Below, piece by piece: positions 46,704 through 54,762 of a stretch of 64,000 bases of DNA. Positions within the stretch are counted from its first letter, which is position 1. Each line of letters starts with the position of its first letter. Made by a program: the position numbers and the translations under genes. The notes beneath the pieces were generated by a model. The model was not told the DNA's origin. It made no database searches and saw nothing but the letters and a program-made list of their open reading frames with translations. The stretch is from Pseudarthrobacter sp. NIBRBAC000502770 (GTDB taxonomy: Bacteria > Actinomycetota > Actinomycetes > Actinomycetales > Micrococcaceae). The stretch covers positions 2,356,001-2,420,000 of the forward strand of contig NZ_CP041198.1 in assembly GCF_006517815.1 (NCBI RefSeq), in the 5' to 3' direction.

Positions 46704-47462
46704 TCAGGCGGCCACTCCGGCGCCCCGGACGCTCTTTGCCCGGGCCGGCCGGCCCGCGGCCAGGGCAACCCGGGCGTTGCCCGCGGCGTGGACGATGGCA
46801 GCAACAACCAGGAACGCAACCAGCACCTGTGCGGTGGAAACAAACACCGTCGCCCACCCGCCGTCGAGCGTTGGATCCAGGAAATCGTAGACGTACCACC
46901 CGTCGAGACCCCCGCGGATCCAGGAGAACGCCAGGAAGGCCACGGGGTAGCCCAGCCATGCCAAGGGCCGCCACCACGTCCCGCGCACGGTCCTGGTGAC
47001 CAGGAGCCAATCGAGCGCGGTCACCAGCGGAGCAAGGCGGTGGTGGACCATTTGGGGCCAGTACAGGTCCCAGCTCCACCAAGGCTCACCCGGCGGAGCC
47101 ACCAGCACAACGTAGATAATCCCCGTCATCACCAGGTACAGGACCAGAGCGCCGAAAAGGTGGTCCCACCACAGTGGCAGCCGGCTCCGTGGCCGGACAC
47201 CCGAAAGGATCAAAACGAGCCCTAAGGCAAGGTTCCCCTGCACGGTGAACTCCGAGAACAGCTGGGCAACATCCACATCGTTACCGGGAAGGGTGGCGTC
47301 AAAGGTCTTCTGGACCAGCGCTGCGAGCACGAAAATCCCGACGGCGATGCGGACGGCCCGGATCCAGGGGCGGTCAGGGTGCAGGGCACGGTTGGCGGCA
47401 ATGTTCCTGCGTACGGGCGGAAGAAACTCCCCGGGACCGGATGCGGATTCTCTGCGGCTCAT
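46704..47462 (-). CDS. Pr6Pr (FAR-17a/AIG1-like) membrane protein
   Basis: This 252-residue protein has about six hydrophobic segments with the family blocks FTVQGNLALGLVLI, YWPQMVHHRLAPLVTALDWLL and ISFAWIRGG-like text (here AFSWIRGGLDGWYVYDFLD). Pr6Pr proteins are related to androgen-induced AIG1/FAR-17a hydrolases, whose conserved Thr and His are catalytic in animals. Bacterial function is unknown. It appears to stand alone. No clear ribosome-binding site precedes the ATG at 47462. Confidence 0.85.
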   Translation of the reverse strand: MSRRESASGPGEFLPPVRRNIAANRALHPDRPWIRAVRIAVGIFVLAALVQKTFDATLPGNDVDVAQLFSEFTVQGNLALGLVLILSGVRPRSRLPLWWDHLFGALVLYLVMTGIIYVVLVAPPGEPWWSWDLYWPQMVHHRLAPLVTALDWLLVTRTVRGTWWRPLAWLGYPVAFLAFSWIRGGLDGWYVYDFLDPTLDGGWATVFVSTAQVLVAFLVVAAIVHAAGNARVALAAGRPARAKSVRGAGVAA

Positions 47463-47567
47463 GGGGAAAGCATGGTGCGGCCTGCCGCCGGCGGGCTAGG
47501 GTCTTTTGGCCGCCCGGGCCACCCGCGTGCCGGACTGAAAGTTCCCGGTCCGGCAGGCGGATGTTGC

Positions 47568-47720
47568 TCAGGCGTTCGTTTTGCGCTTCAGCCAGCCCCA
47601 GACGCCGGTGGCGACGAACAGGACCAGCCCGATGATGGCGAGCCAGATGAGGCCTTTGACGACGAAGCCGACGATGGACAGGATGAGCCAGATGACCAGA
47701 AGGCCGATGATGATTCCCAT
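47568..47720 (-). CDS. 50-residue hydrophobic membrane protein
   Basis: MGIIIGLLVIWLILSIVGFV is followed by a second hydrophobic stretch (LIWLAIIGLVLFVATGVWGW) and a basic end LKRKTNA. This gives two short membrane segments in a hairpin. The ATG at 47720 lies 6 bases after TAGAGT (47732-47727), the same leaderless layout as many genes in the window, which supports it as a real gene despite the size. Very similar tiny hydrophobic proteins are common in Micrococcaceae. Function is unknown. Confidence 0.72.
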   Translation of the reverse strand: MGIIIGLLVIWLILSIVGFVVKGLIWLAIIGLVLFVATGVWGWLKRKTNA

Positions 47721-47882
47721 GGACCCACTCTAGGCCGCCAAATTTCCCCTGCCCCTCATCAGGCGCCGCGTTTTGCGCAGGAGGTTGTCCGATCTCACGG
47801 GCCGTTCGCCTCTCGACAAGGTCCCGCCGCGGGCTTAACGTGGCCTCGCCAAATTCCCACAACGATAACAGAGGTGTGTGAA

Positions 47883-48275
47883 ATGGGAACACAGGAGGAC
47901 GTCGCACTGGTGCGGCGCGGCTATGAAGCATTCATCGCGGGCGATATGGACACGCTCAGGGGGCTGTTCACCGATGACGCCGTCTGGCATACCAGCGGAA
48001 CCGGCGGCCTTTCGGGAGACAAGAAGGGCGTCGGGGAGATCCTGGCCTACTTCGGTGAGCTGTTCTCCCGGTCCCAGGGGTCGCTCAAGCTCACCCTGGA
48101 TGATGTTGCCGCTGGCGACAGATACACGGTCGGAGTGCAGTCCAACCACGCCGAGCGCGATGGCAGGTCGCTGGACCAGCGGTCGGTCATCGTCTTCACC
48201 ATCTCCGGCGGCAAGGTGGCTGAAGCCCTGGAAATCGCAGAGGACACTGCCCAGGCATCCCAATTCTGGTCCTGA
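47883..48275 (+). CDS. SnoaL-like (NTF2-fold) protein
   Basis: This 130-residue cone-shaped NTF2-fold protein shows the family pattern VRRGYEAFIAGDMDTLRGLFTDDAVWH and ends with a strand-rich stretch. Members are enzymes or ligand-binding proteins of varied function, and no specific activity can be read. The ATG at 47883 is weakly preceded by AGAGG. It is the last ordinary chromosomal gene before the tRNA fragment. Confidence 0.82.
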   Translation: MGTQEDVALVRRGYEAFIAGDMDTLRGLFTDDAVWHTSGTGGLSGDKKGVGEILAYFGELFSRSQGSLKLTLDDVAAGDRYTVGVQSNHAERDGRSLDQRSVIVFTISGGKVAEALEIAEDTAQASQFWS

Positions 48276-48325
48276 GACTTCGCCGGGCTGGGACACCGCC
48301 ACGGTCCATCACCGCTGACAAACAG

Positions 48326-48367
48326 TGGAGCTAAGGAGATTCGAACTCCTGACCTCTTCGATGCGAA
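48326..48367 (-). tRNA. 3' half of a tRNA-Ala (CGC), an attachment-site remnant
   Basis: Read on the minus strand, 42 bases match the 3' part of tRNA-Ala: anticodon loop TTCGCAT, the 3' anticodon stem CGAAG, the variable loop, T-arm AGGAG/TTCGAAT/CTCCT, and acceptor strand TAGCTCC plus discriminator A. The expected 5' half is not at the higher coordinates; the sequence there (CTCCGGATAACGCGG) is unrelated. No CCA is encoded. With an integrase next to it, this is best read as the att duplicate left when an element inserted into a tRNA-Ala gene. Confidence 0.85.
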
Positions 48368-48444
48368 CTCCGGATAACGCGGAGCCACGGTCATTCACAA
48401 AACCGTCGGGAGGCCCCAAAACCTGCGGATTAAGCTTCACTCCT

Positions 48445-48506
48445 GTTCACGTTGACTCATGCGACGTTCACGTCGGTTCACTGGCAAAGTGTTACGCAAA
48501 GTGTTA
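48445..48506. repeat. Repeated blocks between att site and excisionase, candidate integrase/Xis arm sites
   Basis: GTTCACGT occurs at 48445-48452 and 48466-48473, with GGTTCACTGG close after. GCAAAGTGTTA then occurs twice in tandem at 48484-48494 and 48496-48506. Such short direct repeats beside attP cores are where tyrosine integrases and excisionases bind. The assignment is by position and pattern. Confidence 0.5.
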
Positions 48507-48564
48507 TTCCGGCAGCCTTGCAGAAAGTGCCGGCTGTCGGGGCGCTGAACGCATAGAGATCACC

Positions 48565-48795
48565 GTGAACAAGAACAATGAAACGACAGGTCTCGACCTG
48601 ACGGTCCCGGCGCGACTCCTGACTCGCAGCGAAGCTGCGCAATATCTTCGACGGTCCACGGGCACGCTGGCCAACTGGGCGGCCAAGCGCAAGGGACCTG
48701 TGTACTACCGACAAGAGGACGGTGCAGTGGTCTATGCCGTCGAGGACTTGGCAGAGTGGTTGGCCCTGCAGCGCGTACTCCCGGTGGTGGCATAG
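48565..48795 (+). CDS. Excisionase-like helix-turn-helix protein
   Basis: This 76-residue protein has a MerR/AlpA-like domain (LLTRSEAAQYLRRSTGTLANWAAKRKG, about residues 20-46) and a wing with YYRQEDGAVVYAVEDLAEWL. The family recruits or redirects integrases (Xis) or regulates the element's genes. The longer open frame from 48325 starts inside the tRNA fragment and is not credible. GTG 48565 gives a compact domain. Its stop overlaps the integrase start by one base (TAGTG), so the two are coupled. Confidence 0.8.
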   Translation: MNKNNETTGLDLTVPARLLTRSEAAQYLRRSTGTLANWAAKRKGPVYYRQEDGAVVYAVEDLAEWLALQRVLPVVA

Positions 48796-50108
48796 TGGCC
48801 AACTTTGCTACACCCCCAGGATCCTGGGGAAAGATTCCGCCAGCAAAGCTGGGAGCTGACGGACGTTGGAAGGCGAACGGTCGCTACAAGACGTTGGCCG
48901 GCGAATCGAAACAGCGGTTTCGGAGCGGTTCGACTGGCCGCAAGGCCGAGAACGCCCTTCTCGAGCTGTTCAAAGCGATGGCAGCCGAAGACAAAGCACA
49001 AGAAGAGGCCGCCGCGCAAGAGGTCAAGAAAAAGCGTCGACAGAAAGAAAACATCAAGTTTGCCGATGCTATTGAGGAGTGGATTTCGTATATCGAAATG
49101 GGCGGCAAGGACCTGAGGGTCAGCACGGCATACGAGTATGCGCGGATGGCGCGGACTGACATCATCCCAGCACTGGGCGAACTCCGGTTGCAGGATCTCG
49201 ACGTTCGGGCGTGTGCGGACTTCCTTCACGGAATCATCAACGGTGGCCGCTACTTCGCGAAGGCCGAACATAACCGTGCGGTGCTATCCAATATTTTGGA
49301 GTGGTGTGCCGGGAGGGGCCTGATCCCGGGTAATCCCGTGAAACAGGTCGCTGCGCTCCCTAAGCCCCGTAAGAAGCCGGTGCAAATCATCGAAAAGCAC
49401 GATATGGCGAGTGTTTTGAGGGCTGTTCGAAAACACGGCGAACATCAGCTGACAGTGAAACGTCCTGGGCCTCCCCCGAACATGGACATTCCTGACGGCA
49501 TCGAGCTCCTCCTCGCAACCGGGGTGCGCATCTCTGAGCTCCTGGCCCTCACGTGGAACGACGTCTGGATCGACGCCCCGGATGACGGTTCATATTGGGT
49601 CCAGATAAACGGTCAGGTCGGCTGCATCAAGGGTCAGGGGATGTTGCGCCACGACTACCGCAAGACGGGCGACAAAATTCTCGATCTGCGCATCAGTCCG
49701 GAGGTCGCGCGCATGCTCCGGGTTAGAAGAGCAAGTCAGTTGAAAACCAACCCAAAGCTGGCGATTTTTCCGGCGCGTGGTGGTGCCTGGATGCAGCAGA
49801 ATAACTTCCGCCGCAGGTGGCGCAAAGTCCGGGAAGAACTGGACATTACCTACGACATTCCTGAGGACGATGAGCGGGGCGGAAGGAAACAGGAGCGGCG
49901 GGAATCCTGTGCTGTTGAAGCCATAACCCCCCATACTTTTCGCCGCTCGGTTGGCACATTTATCGGAGAGACCGTTTCCATTGACCAGGCAGCGCAGCAA
50001 CTGGGACACAAGCGAACAGCGGTGACCATTCGGTCCTACCTTCGAGAGCGCCAAGAAGCTCCTGACAGCAGCGGTTACTTGGCGAGCGTGATGTACCGGC
50101 CTGGTTAA
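48795..50108 (+). CDS. Tyrosine-recombinase (phage-type) integrase
   Basis: This 437-residue site-specific recombinase has an N-terminal arm-binding region, a core-binding SAM-like domain (about residues 86-190) and the catalytic domain. The catalytic residues are Arg245 (ATGVRISELL), Lys290, His380-x-x-Arg383 (HTFRRS), His405 (LGHKR) and Tyr415 (IRSYLRER). All are present, so it should be active. It presumably integrates and excises the element at tRNA-Ala. The GTG at 48795 is chosen because it overlaps the excisionase stop. Confidence 0.9.
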   Translation: MANFATPPGSWGKIPPAKLGADGRWKANGRYKTLAGESKQRFRSGSTGRKAENALLELFKAMAAEDKAQEEAAAQEVKKKRRQKENIKFADAIEEWISYIEMGGKDLRVSTAYEYARMARTDIIPALGELRLQDLDVRACADFLHGIINGGRYFAKAEHNRAVLSNILEWCAGRGLIPGNPVKQVAALPKPRKKPVQIIEKHDMASVLRAVRKHGEHQLTVKRPGPPPNMDIPDGIELLLATGVRISELLALTWNDVWIDAPDDGSYWVQINGQVGCIKGQGMLRHDYRKTGDKILDLRISPEVARMLRVRRASQLKTNPKLAIFPARGGAWMQQNNFRRRWRKVREELDITYDIPEDDERGGRKQERRESCAVEAITPHTFRRSVGTFIGETVSIDQAAQQLGHKRTAVTIRSYLRERQEAPDSSGYLASVMYRPG

Positions 50109-50310
50109 CACTTTCGTTTGCGAGTATCGGCCACGGATGGGTAGCGGGGGTCTGCTTGGGGGTGTGTCGCACGTCAGCAGAGGAGGTCGAATACGAGCGA
50201 CAGCACCAGGTTTAGGGGCTCCGAGAGTTTAGCTGGGCCGTGAAATCTTTTGCCGGTCGGGCTCACCCAGGGCACATCTTCTCGCTCTTGGGAAAAGGAC
50301 TTGCTGAGTA

Positions 50311-50727
50311 ATGAGATTCTCGGCACTCCTCGAATCACTCCCTCGCCACGGCTTTACATCTCGATCCGAGCAACCGCTGCCGTCCGGCCATTCGGTGTCA
50401 GAGCACCTCAGTAAGGTCCATTCCATGAGGCAAATTAGTGAGGGTGACCGAGGACGATTCGAGGTCACAACGGCAACGGGAAGCGTCTATCTGGTCTCGC
50501 TTCTCGACGAGCGTAAAATCGCGCGCCTGCCCGCCGTAGCCGTCCCGGCAGAAGGCTTTCAGTCCGTCGCCCCGTCCCAGCTGCGTCGCGACGGGGAAAA
50601 TCTGGATCTGCTCATGCTCGAGATCTGCCGAATTGGATTACCGGCACTGTTCTGGATCCAGGTCAGGCCGGACGTCCCGACTCTGAGGACGACATCGCCT
50701 GTGACTTGTATAAGGCTTGTGAGCTGA
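50311..50727 (+). CDS. Hypothetical protein in the element
   Basis: This 138-residue frame has no recognised domain, no signal and no membrane segment. The middle (GDRGRFEVTTATGSVYLVSLLDERKIARLP) reads like a small beta-rich domain, which favours a real gene. The upstream purine-rich AAAAGGA is 12 bases from the ATG, too far for comfort. Between the integrase stop and this gene (50,109-50,310) I see nothing else. Confidence 0.4.
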   Translation: MRFSALLESLPRHGFTSRSEQPLPSGHSVSEHLSKVHSMRQISEGDRGRFEVTTATGSVYLVSLLDERKIARLPAVAVPAEGFQSVAPSQLRRDGENLDLLMLEICRIGLPALFWIQVRPDVPTLRTTSPVTCIRLVS

Positions 50728-50865
50728 CGTTCGGGCAAAGACAAAGATCGCCGTCTCGGTGTCCACCATGCGAATCCGTCAAACCCGTCGGCAGCACCGG
50801 CATCTCCCAGTCTGCGGCACCTCACGAAGCTCGGAACGTTCACCGAGGGACTCAAATCTTCGTCG

Positions 50866-51219
50866 TCACCACAGCGCTTGGAAATGTACGTGAGCTGCTT
50901 GCACGACTGCAGCCGCATTATCCAAATGTGCAGCCGGAGGGCCGGGCCTTAGAAGGGTGGAGGGACTTAGGAGCCACAGTGCAAGGTCCCGGTCGGTGGC
51001 TCCTGCGTCCCTGGCAATTTTCAGGAGCTCCGCGATGACGGGGAGTACTTGGAAGTCGACGAACTGGTATTTCGGGAGCCACTGAACGCCGGAATAGCTG
51101 AAGGCGAGCACATTCCCGTCGCGGATAAGGTCCTGGAGCTTCGGAGGTTGAAGGTCCGGGGTACACGCGAGTGATTCGGCCTCCCTGAGGGTGTACGAGC
51201 CATTACAAAGCTGCTTCAT
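50866..51219 (-). CDS. Xre/MbcA/ParS-like antitoxin-domain protein
   Basis: This 117-residue protein has an N-terminal helix-turn-helix-like stretch (SYTLREAESLACTPDLQPPKLQDLIRDG). The following region matches the toxin-binding domain of MbcA/Xre antitoxins: GNVLAFSYSGVQWLPKYQF, then LALWLLSPSTLL and a late AAAVVQAA. Such proteins usually pair with a RES-domain toxin. None is next to it; the neighbour 48 bases upstream on the same strand is a HAD-like protein. GAGGAAGG lies about 5 bases before the ATG. The family match is from pattern memory. Confidence 0.62.
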   Translation of the reverse strand: MKQLCNGSYTLREAESLACTPDLQPPKLQDLIRDGNVLAFSYSGVQWLPKYQFVDFQVLPVIAELLKIARDAGATDRDLALWLLSPSTLLRPGPPAAHLDNAAAVVQAAHVHFQALW

Positions 51220-51267
51220 CCAGCCTTCCTCAGCAGCCTTGGCAAAAGGCTAAGGCCTCGTCGTGAT

Positions 51268-51867
51268 TCATGTGGCTTTACTGGCTGTGGGGCTTCTACG
51301 GGCCCCATACTCAGGGGGCTCAACATCTAGGAGTGACGCAGCAAGGCGAAGCTCTTTACGCGTCAGACCAAACTCCCCGCTCGGTCGAATGAGCTTCACC
51401 TCTGCCACGTTCGGATGCAAGCCTTCAGACAGGAAGAATTCAAGGTCTTCGGTCCGGCCGGTCTGGGGCTCATCGTCAATCCAGATGATGCGAACCGGCG
51501 CCTGCCACGCGTCTTCCGCGGTATCAGCGATGGCAAACCTCTTCCAAGGCCATCCTGATCGCCCATACATGAAGACGTCGGCTGGGGTAGGTTCATAAAA
51601 TACGTCGAACTCAGGAAGCCCCAGTGCCTGAGCAAGGTATCTGGCTTTCCACCCCCAAGAACTCAGCCATTGGATCTCGGTGCCCTGCCTGTACCAAGAA
51701 TTGAGCGCCTCAAGGACGTAGGGCCGCGCACTCACGGTTGTTGGCGTGAAAGGTGGAATAACAACGTCAAACTCGCGCAAGCCACGGCGTCGTATCGCGG
51801 TCCTGTCCAGAGTCGGGAGGACAGTTCCGTTTACGTCGAGCAGGACCAGAGTTTTCACATTCAACAC
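51268..51867 (-). CDS. HAD-superfamily-like protein with Asp-to-Asn change
   Basis: This 199-residue protein resembles the small HAD_18-type phosphatase-like family: motif I LVLLDVNGT (residues 7-15), EIQWLSSWGWKARYLAQALGLP (motif II region) and IIWIDDEP (motif IV). Motif I is normally DxDGT. Here the second Asp, the general acid/base, is Asn (N13), which would impair phosphatase activity. It may bind phosphorylated ligands or be a phosphotransferase. It lies upstream of the MbcA/Xre-like gene by 48 bases and is probably co-transcribed with it. Confidence 0.6.
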   Translation of the reverse strand: MLNVKTLVLLDVNGTVLPTLDRTAIRRRGLREFDVVIPPFTPTTVSARPYVLEALNSWYRQGTEIQWLSSWGWKARYLAQALGLPEFDVFYEPTPADVFMYGRSGWPWKRFAIADTAEDAWQAPVRIIWIDDEPQTGRTEDLEFFLSEGLHPNVAEVKLIRPSGEFGLTRKELRLAASLLDVEPPEYGARRSPTASKAT

Positions 51868-51941
51868 ATTACGGGCCAGGGCCCTCGACGAGCTCCGATC
51901 TTGTCCCTCGCTCGTTATCGACTGTAACGGTGCCCAGCTAG

Positions 51942-52094
51942 CGTCCCGCCAACACCGAAGACGACCTCAAGGATGCGGCCTCAAGCCAAGCGGTCCGCCG
52001 CTTTGGCATTTACGTACCCCTCCTGGGCCCGTCCCATATCGCGCTGTCCCCATCAGAGCTCCGCGACATACTCCGGGGGCAAGATGAGGGATGA
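51942..52094 (+). pseudogene. Possible truncated gene tail
   Basis: A 50-codon frame without a start codon reads TEDDLKDAASSQAVRRFGIY and then VPLLGPSHIALSPSELRDIL, a protein-like composition with GC-rich third bases. It begins right after a stop and ends in TGA. It looks like the C-terminus of a lost gene. The rest of 51,868-52,212 holds nothing I recognise. Confidence 0.3.
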
Positions 52095-52212
52095 ATAGCA
52101 TTGGAGTGGGCGCAGAACCTCAATCGCCCTGGACGCGATGCGCAGCTGGATCCGCAACGGCCCGGACGACTCCTAGAACACTGGTAAGGGACCGCAGTTG
52201 CGGGGCTCTGTG

Positions 52213-52893
52213 TCATGCCAGGAGTGCCGGCGCCGGGCGCCGCGGCTCGACCTTCTCGACGAGCCGCCACGCCACCATGTCCAATGCCCGCAGCGGCGTC
52301 ACGGCCGGACCGTCGGCCGGGGCGAGCCGGGCAATGCCCTGCCAGTGCCGCAGTCCGGTCCTGAGATCGTCCTGGATCAGGGGCAGCCAATCGAGCATGA
52401 ACTGCCTGTTGCTCCTGCCCTTCGTGTGCGTCATCTTCGGTGTCCCAAGCTTTCCGTAGGCGCGCCAGATGTGGTCGTCGTACAGCGGTAACAGGCCGGG
52501 GCGCTTCAGGTGCAGGATCTTGGCCAGCTTCACGAGCTGCAGCTGCGGCGTGGATCGACCATCCAGCACCCCGAACAGGTCGGCGATGGCCGTCAACGTC
52601 TTTTCACCGGCCTCGTCCAAGGTGCCGGCGAGGTGTTCACTGCGCATAAGCGGGTTGATTACCGGGATCAGCGACAGGAAGGAGTATTGGGCGGTAAGGG
52701 CGTTCTGCCCGGCGTTCAACAGTCCGGCGGCCGCTGCGTCCTGCGGCCCAACTGTGTCCGGGTCACAGTTTCCGGGATAGCTGTCGTAGGCGGGATAAGA
52801 CCAGTTGCCGTAGTCGTTCATGTACTCCCGGGCCAGTGCCCGGGCGTCTTTGACGCTGATTTCCAGGCCGCCGATGGTGAGTTTCTCCGTCAT
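52213..52893 (-). CDS. DUF6308-like protein
   Basis: This 226-residue soluble protein begins MTEKLTIGGLEISVKDARALAREYM and has helical repeats with PLYDDHIWRAYGKLG near residue 140. It fits the actinobacterial family I know as DUF6308, of unknown function. The longer frame begins at 53013, but ATG 52893 lies 7 bases after TAGGCT (52906-52901), a leaderless layout. Base composition is like the chromosome. It may be a gene that was in the host before or was captured intact. Confidence 0.6.
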   Translation of the reverse strand: MTEKLTIGGLEISVKDARALAREYMNDYGNWSYPAYDSYPGNCDPDTVGPQDAAAAGLLNAGQNALTAQYSFLSLIPVINPLMRSEHLAGTLDEAGEKTLTAIADLFGVLDGRSTPQLQLVKLAKILHLKRPGLLPLYDDHIWRAYGKLGTPKMTHTKGRSNRQFMLDWLPLIQDDLRTGLRHWQGIARLAPADGPAVTPLRALDMVAWRLVEKVEPRRPAPALLA

Positions 52894-53079
52894 GCCCCTG
52901 AGCCTAGCGCCGCACATAAAGCATGAGCACCTCCATTGCCCACCAGCACCGCGCGCCGCGACCGGCCGCTTCACCGCCGTCACCCACCTTGAACCGGAGC
53001 TGGCGCTGGCCACTCACGGCAGCCGGAACACCGAACGGCCTTGGCGCAGCAGGTTGTCTGACCGAAAGCACCCTTTTTC

Positions 53080-53211
53080 ATGGATCCCCTCCGCTATGCC
53101 CTCGGGCTCGCACTCATGGTTCTCACCCTCCTGGTGATGGCGCTCATGGCCCTGTTCGCCTTCTCGCCGGGCCGCCGCAGGAGCGGTTCCAGGCCCGAAA
53201 CGGAGGATTAG
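53080..53211 (+). CDS. 43-residue single-pass membrane protein
   Basis: MDPLRYALGLALMVLTLLVM continues into a hydrophobic helix ending AFSPGRRRSGSRPETED, so a single membrane span with a basic then acidic tail. It is followed after 5 bases by a second tiny membrane protein, which suggests a two-gene unit. No strong ribosome-binding site is seen. Function is unknown. Confidence 0.5.
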   Translation: MDPLRYALGLALMVLTLLVMALMALFAFSPGRRRSGSRPETED

Positions 53212-53216
53212 CGGCC

Positions 53217-53333
53217 GTGCCGTACATCGACATCAACCCCCACCGCGGCCGTCCAAAGTGGCTTGGATACGTGATTCTGGCTGTTCTGGCCGCCCTGACC
53301 GTCCTCGTTGTGGTCCTCGCGCTAAGCCGCTGA
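53217..53333 (+). CDS. 38-residue single-pass membrane protein
   Basis: GTG 53217 opens MPYIDINPHRGRPKWLGYVI followed by LAVLAALTVLVVVLALSR. It has a short basic N-terminal tail with PHRGRPKW and one membrane helix. GGAGG 11 bases upstream lies in the end of the previous gene. The pair could be a regulatory or toxin-like peptide set, but nothing in sequence proves it. Confidence 0.5.
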   Translation: MPYIDINPHRGRPKWLGYVILAVLAALTVLVVVLALSR

Positions 53334-53445
53334 CTCGGAAATTTCCGCTTTTTCACTGAATGCGCCCGGAAGCGTCCCCGGAGCCGCGGTAGCGGAATTG
53401 ACCGGAAAACACGCTTCGGGGCCGTTTTTGCCGGCTTCGGCCTGC

Positions 53446-53700
53446 AATGGGCGACCATGGGCAACGGATGGCGACCACCTGGTCGCCCATAAAAATCCGC
53501 GCCAGCACTGGGAAGGAGGCCCCTTTATATATATATGGCGACTTAACCAACCATTTAACTACTACTACACATAGGGATCCTTGTACTTCCCTGTTACATG
53601 CTTTCTCTCCTATAGGCATACTTCCCCGTGGTCGGTTTGGTCGCCATTTCCCCAAAACCCGCGCCAGCACTGGGAAGCAGGGGTGGTCATTGGGTCGGTC
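53446..53700. repeat. Non-coding block with GGCGACCA motifs and an AT-rich core
   Basis: TGGCGACCA or its complement occurs about four times (53,446-53,488 with one inverted pair GGCGACC-ACCT-GGTCGCC, GGCGAC near 53,536, and TTGGTCGCCA near 53,636). A second repeat, CGCGCCAGCACTGGGAAG, occurs near 53,499 and 53,660. Between them lies an AT-rich stretch (about 53,522-53,625) with ATATATATAT. Inverted and direct repeats around AT-rich DNA resemble a replication or transfer origin. The frame that crosses it has no protein-like features. Nothing else is recognised in 53,334-54,052. Confidence 0.5.
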
Positions 53701-54052
53701 AGTGGTCGGTCACGATGGCCATGGCCTTATTCGGGCGAAAACTGCGCACCAGGGCGCCGGCCGCACACAACAGGGCATGAGCAGCCACGCATTTAACCCC
53801 GCACAGCACCCCCGGTCCGGCGACGGCCCTTCACCCCCACCGCACTCGAACGCGTACGCTTCCTGGACGTCAATCGAGAGGCGGCCAGCCACCTGCCTGA
53901 AGCTGGACTTCGGCGGGACAGTTTCGGTCGCATTTCTCCCAATCGAGCAGCAGGATCGTAATGATGTTGCGCTGTCCCCCAGCCGGGCTCGAATCTGCCC
54001 AAACGAAGAATTGTGGTCTTCTTATCTAGCAGGTATGTTCGAAGTACATACT

Positions 54053-54372
54053 CACCCGGGTGGAACGCTGGAACGGACCAGCACGCACGGGACCTGCAGC
54101 CTCACGGCCCTACACCGCACACCTCACCCGGGCGGAAGACTGGAACCGACCAGCACGCACGGGACCTGCAGCCTCACGGCCCTACACCGCACACCTCACC
54201 CGGGCGGAAGACTGGAACCGACCAGCACGCACGGGACCTGCAGCCTCACGGCCCTACACCGCACACCTCACCCGGGCGGAAGACTGGAACCGACCAGCAC
54301 GCACGGGACCTGCAGCCTCACGGCCCTACACCGCACACCTCACCCGGGCGGAATACTCGAACCGACCAGCAT
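54053..54372. repeat. Tandem array of a 72-base unit (4 copies plus a partial)
   Basis: Units begin CACCCGGG at 54053, 54125, 54197, 54269 and 54341, so the period is exactly 72. Copies 2-4 look identical, copy 1 has a few changes, and the fifth stops after about 32 bases. The unit length is divisible by three and all three plus-strand frames stay open across it. There are no unique spacers, so it is not a CRISPR array. Each unit has CCCGGG and CTGCAG palindromes. Confidence 0.95.
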
Positions 54373-54591
54373 GACTCTAATTGCGGTTGGACTCCTCACA
54401 GGAGCTAATTGCTTCCGTCACCAGACTCACTGCAGCAGGCCCCGCGCCAGGTGGATCTGCCGGTTCGCGAGCCGGGCCCTTATTCCGCTTTGGTTCGGTG
54501 AAGCTGCCGGGCAGCGGGTTAGGTGCATGGCGGCATCTTTAGGCAAAACGCCAGCTCCTGGCCAGGCCATTGATGTGGGGGATGACCTCGT

Positions 54592-54762
54592 TCATGCCCT
54601 GCCGCCGTCGTGCCGCGCGACCCACTCGTCCATAGAGTGCGGGACCGGCGAGTTCTTGTTCAGCGCCTTGTGATCGTAGAAGCCGAGTCGCTCGGCGATC
54701 CGCGTGATCTGGTTGGGTCGCTCCTCGTGTTCAAGGACGATGCTGGCGCCGGCGCAGTGCAT
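54592..54762 (-). pseudogene. Short coding-like fragment
   Basis: On the minus strand, MHCAGASIVLEHEERPNQIT continues through RIAERLGFYDHKALNKNSPV to DEWVARHDGGRA and a stop, 56 codons with protein-like composition. The frame continues upstream to a stop near 54,822 without a good start. It is probably the C-terminal remnant of a larger gene of the element. I do not recognise the family. Confidence 0.35.

Noticed and set aside
48326..48420. Complete tRNA gene
   Set aside because: Only the part from the anticodon loop to the acceptor 3' end is present. The sequence that should form the 5' half does not pair.
48325..48564. N-terminal extension of the excisionase gene
   Set aside because: It would begin inside the tRNA-Ala fragment and translate the repeat region. 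The domain starts after 48565.
54053..54372. CRISPR array
   Set aside because: The 72-base units abut with no unique spacers, and no cas genes are nearby.
53447..54673. 408-codon plus-strand open frame covering the AT-rich block and the 72-base repeats
   Set aside because: Its text is basic, repeat-derived and differs in composition from the neighbouring genes. The other two plus-strand frames are also open across the array, so openness is a property of the repeat and not evidence of coding.
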